Source: Limnomonas spitsbergensis (Eukaryota > Chlorophyta > Chlorophyceae > Chlamydomonadales). Taken from it: a stretch of 64,000 bases of DNA. The stretch covers positions 782,001-846,000 of the forward strand of contig JAYJMM010000078.1 of the NCBI GenBank assembly GCA_037349105.1, written 5' to 3'. The notes below the pieces were generated by a model that saw nothing but the letters and a program-made list of their open reading frames with translations, did no database searches and was not told the DNA's origin. How positions within the stretch are numbered: the stretch's first letter is position 1; every line of letters starts with the position of its first letter. Both the position numbers and the translations under genes were made by a program. Below are positions 35,701 through 44,700 of the stretch, in pieces.

Positions 35701-38700
35701 AGGGGGGGGGGGGGGGGCGCGGAGGAGGTGAGGACTGGCTCAAGGGGGGGGGGGGGGCGCGGAGGAGGTGAGGACTGGCTCAAGGGGGGGGGGGGGGCGC
35801 GGAGGAGGTGAGGTCTGGATCAAGGGGGGGGGGGGGGGGCGCGGAGGAGGTGAGGACTGGCTCAAGGGGGGGGGGGGGGGCGGAGGAGGTGAGGACTGGA
35901 TCAAGGGGGGGGGGGGGGCGGAGGAGGTGAGGACTGGATCAAGGGGGGGGGGGGGGCGCGGAGGAGGTGAGGACTGGATCAAGGGGGGGGGGGCGCGGAG
36001 GAGGTGAGGACTGGATCAAGGGGGGGGGGGCGCGGAGGAGGTGAGGACTGGATCAAGGGGGGGGGGGCGCGGAGGAGGTGAGGAGTTGATCAAGGGGGGG
36101 GGGGCGCGGAGGAGGTGAGGACTGGATCAAGGGGGAGGGGGGGGGCGCGGAGGAGGTGAGGACTGGATCAAGGGGGAGGGGGGCGGAGGAGGTGAGGACT
36201 GGATCAAGGGGGGGGGGGGGGGGCGCGGAGGAGGTGAGGACTGGCTCAAGGGGGGGGGGGGGGGGCGGAGGAGGTGAGGACTGGATCAAGGGGGGGGGGG
36301 GGGGCGGAGGAGGTGAGGACTGGATCAAGGGGGGGGGGGGGCGCGGAGGAGGTGAGGACTGGATCAAGGGGGGGGGGGCGCGGAGGAGGTGAGGACTGGA
36401 TCAAGGGGGGGGGGGCGGAGGAGGTGAGGACTGGATCAAGGGGGGGGGGGCGCGGAGGAGGTGAGGACTTGATCAAGGGGGGGGGGGCGCGGAGGAGGTG
36501 AGGACTGGATCAAGGGGGGGGGGCGGAGGAGGTGAGGACTGGATCAAGGGGGGGGGGGCGTGGAGGAGGTGAGGACTGGATCAAGGGGGGGGGGGGGCGG
36601 AGGAGGTGAGGACTGGATCAAGGGGGGGGGGGGGGGGCGGAGGAGGTGAGGACTGGATCAAGGGGGGGGGGGGGCGCGGAGGAGGTGAGGACTGGATCAA
36701 GGGGGGGGGGGGGCGCGGAGGAGGTGAGGACTGGATCAAGGGGGGGGGGGCGGAGGAGGTGAGGACTGGATCAAGGGGGGGGGGGGGGCGCGGAGGAGGT
36801 GAGGACTGGATCAAGGGGGGGGGGGCGGAGGAGGGGAGGACTGGATCAAGGGGGGGGGGGGCGGAGGAGGTGAGGACTGGATCAAGGGGGGGGGGGCGCG
36901 GAGGTGGTGAGGACTGGATCAAGGGGGGGGGGGGGGGCGCGAAGGAGGTGAGGACTGGATCAAGGGGGGGGGGGGGCGGAGGAGGTGAGGAATGGATCTA
37001 GTGGGGGGGGGGCGCGGAGGAGGTGAGGACTGGATCAAGGGGGGGGGGGGCGCGGAGGAGGTGAGGACTGGATCAAGGGGGGGGGGGGGCGCGGAGGAGG
37101 TGAGGACTGGATCAAGTGGGGGGGGGGCGCGGAGGAGGTGAGGACTGGATCCAGGGGGGGGGGGGCGCGGAGGAGGTGAGGACTGGATCAAGGGGGGGGG
37201 GGGGCGCGGAGGAGGTGAGGACTGGATCAAGGGGGGGGGGGCGGAGGAGGTGAGGACTGGATCAAGGGGGGGGGGGGGGCGGAGGAGGTGAGGACTGGCT
37301 CAAGGGGGGGGGGGGGGGGGCGCGGAGAGGTGAGGAATGGATCAAGGGGGGGGGGGGGGGCGCGGAGGAGGTGAGGACTGGATCAAGGGGGGGGGGGGGG
37401 GACGCGGAGGAGGTGAGGAATGGATCAAGGGGGGGGGGGGGGGCGCGGAGGAGGTGAGGACTGGATCCAGGGGGGGGGGGGGCGGAGGAGGTGAGGACTG
37501 GATCAAGGGGGGGGGGGGGGCGCGGAGGAGGTGAGGACTGGATCAAGGGGGGGAGGGCGGAGGAGGTGAGGACTGGATCAAGGGGGGGGGGGGCGCGGAG
37601 GAGGTGAGGACTGGATCAAGGGGGGGGGGGCGCGGAGGAGGTGAGGACTGGATCAAGGGGGGGGGGGGGGACGCGGAGGAGGTGAGGACTGGATCAAGGG
37701 GGGGGGGGGGCGCGGAGGAGGTGAGGACTGGATCCAGGGGGGGGGGGGGGGCGCGGAGGAGGTGAGGACTGGATCAAGGGGGGGGGGGGGGGCGCGGAGG
37801 AGGTGAGGACTGGATCAAGGGGGGGGGGACGGAGGAGGTAAGGACTGGATCAAGGGGGGGGGGGCGGAGGAGGTGAGGAATGGATCAAGGGGGGGGGGGG
37901 GGGCGCGGAGGAGGTGATGACTGGATCCAGGGGGGGGGGGGCGGAGGAGGTGAGGACTGGATCAAGGGGGGGGGGGGGCGCGGAGGAGGTGAGGACTGGA
38001 TCAAGGGTGGGAGGGCGGAGGAGGTGAGGACTGGATCAAGGGGGGGGGGGGCGCGGAGGAGGTGAGGACTGGATCAAGGGGGGGGGGGGCGCGGAGGAGG
38101 TGAGGACTGGATCAAGGGGGGGGGGGGGGGGAACGCGGAGGAGGTGAGGACTGGATCAAGGGGGGGGGGGGGCGCGGAGGAGGTGAGGACTGGATCCAGG
38201 GGGGGGGGGGGGGGCGCGGAGGAGGTGAGGACTGGATCAAGGGGGGGGGGGCGGAGGAGGTGAGGACTGGATCAAGGGGGGGGGGGGCGCGGAGGAGGTG
38301 AGGACTGGATCAAGGGGGGGGGGGCGCGGAGGAGGTGAGGACTGGATCAAGTGGGGGGGGGGGGGGCAGAGGAGGTGAGGACTGGATCAAGGGGAGGGGG
38401 GGGCGCGGAGGAGGTGAGGACTGGATCAAGGGGGGGGGGGGGGGCGCGGAGGAGGTAAGAACTGGACCCAGGGGGGGGGGGGCGCGGAGGAGGTGAGGAC
38501 TGGATCAAGGGGGGGGGGGGGGGGGGCGCGGAGGAGGTGAGGACTGGATCAAGGGGGGGGGGGGGGGGCAGAGGAGGTGAGGACTGGATCAAGGGGGGGG
38601 GGGCGCGGAGGAGGTGAGGACTGGATCAAGTGGGGGGGGGGGGCGCGGAGGAGGTGAGGACTGGATCAAGGGGGGGGGGGGAGGAGGAGGTGAGGACTGG

Positions 38701-41700
38701 ATCAAGGGGGGGGGGGGCGCAGAGGAGGTGAGGACTGGATCAAGGGGGGGGGGGCGCGGAGGAGGTGAGGACTGGATCAAGGGGGGGGGGGCGCGGAGGA
38801 GGTGAGGACTGGATCAAGGGGGGGGGGGGAGGAGGAGGTGAGGACTGGATCAAGGGGGGGGGGGGCGCAGAGGAGGTGAGGACTGGATCAAGGGGGGGGG
38901 GGGGCGCGGAGGAGGTGAGGACTGGATCAAGGGGGGGGGGGGCGGAGGAGGTGAGGACTGGATCAAGGGGGGGGGGGGCGCGGAGGAGGTGAGGACTGGA
39001 TCAAGGAGGGGGGGGGGCGCGGAGGAGGTGAGGACTGGATCAAGTGGGGGGGGGGGCGCGGAGGAGGTGAGGACTGGATCAAGGGGGGGGGGGCGGAGGA
39101 GGTGAGGACTGGATCAAGGGGGGGGGGGGGCGCGGAGGAGATGAGGACTGGATCAGGGGGGGGGGGGGGCGCGGAGGAGGTGAGGACTGGATCAAGGGGG
39201 GGGGGGGGCGCGGAGGAGGTGAGGACTGGATCAAGGGGGGGGGGGGGGGCGGAGGAGGTGACGAATGGATCAAGGGGGGGGGGGGGGGCGGAGGAGGTGA
39301 GGACTGGCTCAAGGGGGGGGGGGGGCGGAGGAGGTGAGGACTGGATCAAGGGGGGGGGGGGGCGCGGAGGAGGTGAGGACTGGCTCAAGGGGGGGGGGGG
39401 GGGGCGCGGAGGAGGTGAGGACTGGATCAAGGGGGGGGGGGGGGGCGCGGAGGAGGTGAGGACTGGATCAAGGGGGGGGGGGGGGGAAGAGGAGGTGAGG
39501 ACTGGATCAAGGGGGGGGGGGCGCGGAGGAGGTGAGGACTGGATCAAGGGGGGGGGGGGGCGCGGAGGAGGTGAGGACTGGATCAAGGGGGGGGGGGGAC
39601 GCGGAGGAGGTGAGGACTGGATCAAGGGGGGGGGGGGCGGAGGAGGTGAGGAATGGATCAAGGGGGGGGGGGGGCGCGGAGGAGATGAGGACTGGATCAG
39701 GGGGGGGGGGGGGCGCGGAGGAGGTGAGGACTGGATCAAGGGGGGGGGGGGGCGCGGAGGAGGTGAGGACTGGATCAAGGGGGGGGGGGGGGGCGGAGGA
39801 GGTGACGAATGGATCAAGGGGGGGGGGGGGGGGCGGAGGAGGTGAGGACTGGCTCAAGGGGGGGGGGGGGGGCGGAGGAGGTGAGGACTGGATCAAGGGG
39901 GGGGGGGGCGCGGAGGAGGTGAGGACTGGCTCAAGGGGGGGGGGGGGGGGCGCGGAGGAGGTGAGGACTGGATCAAGGGGGGGGGGGGGGGCGCGGAGGA
40001 GGTGAGGACTGGATCAAGGGGGGGGGGGGGGGCAGAGGAGGTGAGGACTGGATCAAGGGGGGGGGGGCGCGGAGGAGGTGAGGACTGGATCAAGGGGGGG
40101 GGGGGGCGCGGAGGAGGTGAGGACTGGATCAAGGGGGGGGGGGGACGCGGAGGAGGTGAGGACTGGATCAAGTGGGGGGGGGGGCGCGGAGGAGGTGAGG
40201 ACTGGATCAAGGGGGGGGGGGGCGCGGAGGAGGTGAGGACTGGATCAAGTGGGGGGGGGGGCGCGGAGGAGGTGAGGACTGGATCAAGGGGGGGGGGGGG
40301 CGCGGAGGAGGTGAGGACTGGATCAAGGGGGGGGGGGCGGAGGAGGTGAGGAATGGATCAAGGGGGGGGGGGGGGCGCGGAGGAGGTGAGGAATGGATCA
40401 AGGGGGGGGGGGGCGGAGGAGGTGAGGACTGGATTTAAGAGGGGGGGGGGGGCGCGGAGGAGGTGAGGACTGGATCAAGGGGGGGGGGGGGGCGCGGAGG
40501 AGGTGAGGACTGGATCAAGGGGAGGGGGCGGCGCGGAGGAGGTGAGGACTGGATCAAGGGGGGGGGGGGCGCGGAGGAGGTGAGGACTGGATCAAGGGGG
40601 GGGGGGGCGTGGAGGAGGTGAGGACTGGATCAAGGGGGGGGGGGGCGGAGGAGGTGGGGGCTGGATCCAGGAGGGGGGGGGCGCGGAGGAGTTGAGGACT
40701 GGATCAAGTGGGGGGGGGGGGGGGCGCGGAGGAGGTGAGGACTGGATCAGGGGGGGGGGGGCGGAGGAGGTGAGGACTGGATCAAGGGGGGGGGGGGCGC
40801 GGAGGAGGTGAGGACTGGATCAAGGGGGGGGGGGCGCGGAGGATGTGAGGACTGGATCAAGGGGGGGGGGGCGCGGAGGAGGTGAGGACAGGATCAAGGG
40901 GGGGGGGGCGCGGAGGAGGTGAGGACTGGATCAAGGGGGGGGGGGGCGCGGAGGAGGTGAGGACTGGATCAAGGGGGGGGGGCGGAGGAGGTGAGGACTG
41001 GATCAAGGGGGGGGGGGGCGCGGAGGAGGTGAGGACTGGATCAAGGGGGGGGGGGCGGAGGAGGTGAGGACTGGATCAAGGGGGGGGGGCGGAGGAGGTG
41101 AGGACTGGATTTAAGGGGGGGGTGGGCGGAGGAGGTGAGGAATGGATCAAGGGGGGGGGGGGCGCGGAGGAGGTGAGGAATGGATCAAGGGGGGGGGGGG
41201 GCGCGGAGGAGGTGAGGACTGGATCAAGGGGGGGGGGGGGGCGCGGAGGAGGTGAGGACTGGATCAAGGGGGGGGGGGGCAGAGGAGGTGAGGACTGGAT
41301 CAAGGGGAGGGGGGGGCGCGGAGGAGGTGAGGACTGGATCAAGGGGGGGGGGGGGCGCGGAGGAGGTGAGGACTGGATCAAGTGGGGGGGGGGGGGGGCG
41401 CGGAGGAGGTGAGGACTGGATCGGGGGGGGGGGGGGGGCAGAGGAGGTGAGGACTGGATCAAGGGGGGGGGGGGCGCGGAGGAGGTGAGGACTGGATCAA
41501 GTGGGGGGGGGGGCGCGGAGGAGGTGAGGACTGGATCAAGGGGGGGGGGGGGGGCGCGGAGAAAGTGAGGACTGGATCAAGGGGGGGGGGGGCGGAGGAG
41601 GTGAGGACTGGATCAAGGGGGGGGGGGGGGGGCGCGGAGAAGGTGAGGACTGGATCAAGGGGGGGGGGGGGCGGAGGAGGTGAGGACTGGATCAAGGGGG

Positions 41701-44700
41701 GGGGGGGCGCGGAGGAGGTGAGGACTGGCTCAAGGGGGGGGGGGGGCGCGGAGGAGGTGAGGACTGGATCAAGGGGGGGGGGGGGCGCGGAGGAGGTGAG
41801 GACTGGATCAAGTGGGGGGGGGGGCGCGGAGGAGGTGAGGACTGGATCAAGGGGGGGGGGGGGCGCGGAGAAGGTGAGGACTGGATCAAGGGGGGGGGGG
41901 GGCGGAGGAGGTGAGGACTGGATCAAGGGGGGGGGGGGGGGGCGCGGAGAAGGTGAGGACTGGATCAAGGGGGGGGGGGGGCGGAGGAGGTGAGGACTGG
42001 ATCAAGGGGGGGGGGGGGCGCGGAGGAGGTGAGGACTGGATCAAGGGGGGGGGGGGGCGGAGGAGGTGAGGACTGGATCAGGGGGGGGGGGGCGGAGGAG
42101 GTGAGGACTGGATCAAGGGGGGGGGAGGCGCGGAGGAGGTGAGGACTGGATCAAGGGGGGGGGGGCGCGGAGGAGGTGAGGACTGGATCAAGGGGGGGGG
42201 GGCGCGGAGGAGGTGAGGACTGGATCAAGGGGGGGGGGGCGCGGAGGAGGTGAGGACTGGATCAAGGGGGGGGGGGGCGCGGAGGAGGTGAGGACTGGAT
42301 CAAGGGGGGGGGGGCGGAGGAGGTGAGGACTGGATCAAGGGGGGGGGGGGGCGCGGAGGAGGTGAGGACTGGATCAAGGGGGGGGGGGCGGAGGAGGTGA
42401 GGACTGGATCAAGGGGGGGGGGGGGGGCGCGGAGGAGGTGAGGACTGGATCAAGTGGGGGGGGGGGGGGGGGCGGAGGAGGTGAGGACTGGATCAAGTGG
42501 GGGGGGGGGCGCGGAGGAGGTGAGGACTGGTTCAAGGGGGGGGGGGGGGCGCGGAGAAGGTGAGGACTGGATCAAGGGGGGTGGGGGGCGGAGGAGGTGA
42601 GGACTGGATCAAGGGGGGGGGGGGGGGGGCGCGGAGAAGGTGAGGACTGGATCAAGGGGGGGGGGGGGCGGAGGAGGTGAGGACTGGATCAAGGGGGGGG
42701 GGGGCGCGGAGGAGGTGAGGACTGGATCAAGGGGGGGGGGCGGGGCGGAGGAGGTGAGGACTGGATCAGGGGGGGGGGGGCGGAGGAGGTGAGGACTGGA
42801 TCAAGGGGGGGGGGGGCGCGGAGGAGGTGAGGACTGGATCAAGGGGGGGGGGGCGCGGAGGAGGTGAGGACTGGATCAAGGGGGGGGGGGCGCGGAGGAG
42901 GTGAGGACTGGATCAAGGGGGGGGGGGCGCGGAGGAGGTGAGGACTGGATCAAGGGGGGGGGGGGCGCGGAGGAGGTGAGGACTGGATCAAAGGGGGGGG
43001 GGCGGAGGAGGTGAGGACTGGATCAAGGGGGGGGGGGGGCGCGGAGGAGGTGAGGACTGGATCAAGGGGGGGGGGGGCGGAGGAGGTGAGGACTGGATCA
43101 AGGGGGGGGGGGGCGGAGGAGGTGAGGACTGGATTTAAGGGGGGGGGGGGCGGAGGAGGTGAGGAATGGATCAAGGGGGGGGGGGGCGCGGAGGAGGTGA
43201 GGAATGGATCAAGGGGGGGGGGGGGCGCGGAGGAGGTGAGGACTGGATCAAGGGGGGGGGGGCGGAGGAGGTGAGGACTGGATCAATGGGGGGGGGGGGC
43301 GCGGAGGAGGTGAGGACTGGATCAAGGGGGGGGGGGGCGCGGAGGAGGTGAGGACTGGATCAAGGGGGGGGGGGGCGTGGAGGAGGTGAGGACTGGATCA
43401 AGGGGGGGGGGGGCGGAGGAGGTGGGGGCTGGATCCAGGAGGGGGGGGGCGCGGAGGAGGTGAGGACTGGATCAAGTGGGGGGGGGGGGGGCGCGGAGGA
43501 GGTGAGGACTGGATCAGGGGGGGGGGGGCGGAGGAGGTGAGGACTGGATCAAGGGGGGGGGGGGCGCGGAGGAGGTGAGGACTGGATCAAGGGGGGGGGG
43601 GCGCGGAGGAGGTGAGGACTGGATCAAGGGGGGGGGGGCGCGGAGGAGGTGAGGACAGGATCAAGGGGGGGGGGGCGCGGAGGAGGTGAGGACTGGATCA
43701 AGGGGGGGGGGGGCGCGGAGGAGGTGAGGACTGGATCAAGGGGGGGGGGGCGGAGGAGGTGAGGACTGGATCAAGGGGGGGGGGGGGCGCGGAGGAGGTG
43801 AGGACTGGATCAAGGGGGGGGGGGGCGGAGGAGGTGAGGACTGGATCAAGGGGGGGGGGGGCGGAGGAGGTGAGGACTGGATTTAAGGGGGGGGTGGGCG
43901 GAGGAGGTGAGGAATGGATCAAGGGGGGGGGGGGCGCGGAGGAGGTGAGGAATGGATCAAGGGGGGGGGGGGGCGCGGAGGAGGTGAGGACTGGATCAAG
44001 GGGGGGGGGGGGGGGCGCGGAGGAGGTGAGGACTGGATCAAGGGGGGGGGGGGGGGCGCGGAGGAGGTGAGGACTGGATCAAGTGGGGGGGGGGGGGGCG
44101 CGGAGGAGGTGAGGACTGGATCGGGGGGGGGGGGGGGGGCAGAGGAGGTGAGGAATGGATCAAGGGGGGGGGGGGCGCGGAGGAGGTGAGGACTGGATCA
44201 AGTGGGGGGGGGGGCGCGGAGGAGGTGAGGACTGGATCAAGGGGGGGGGGGGGGCGCGGAGAAGGTGAGGACTGGATCAAGGGGGGGGGGGGGCGGAGGA
44301 GGTGAGGACTGGATCAAGGGGGGGGGGGGGGGGGCGCGGAGAAGGTGAGGACTGGATCAAGGGGGGGGGGGGGCGGAGGAGGTGAGGACTGGATCAAGGG
44401 GGGGGGGGGCGCGGAGGAGGTGAGGACTGGATCAAGGGGGGGGGGGGGGCGGAGGAGGTGAGGACTGGATCAGGGGGGGGGGGGCGGAGGAGGTGAGGAC
44501 TGGATCAAGGGGGGGGGGGGCGCGGAGGAGGTGAGGACTGGATCAAGGGGGGGGGGGCTCGGAGGAGGTGAGGACTGGATCAAGGGGGGGGGGGCGCGGA
44601 GGAGGTGAGGACTGGATCAAGGGTAGGGGGCGCGGAGGAGGTGAGGACTGGATCAAGGGGGGGGGGGGCGCGGAGGAGGTGAGGACTGGATCAAGGGGGG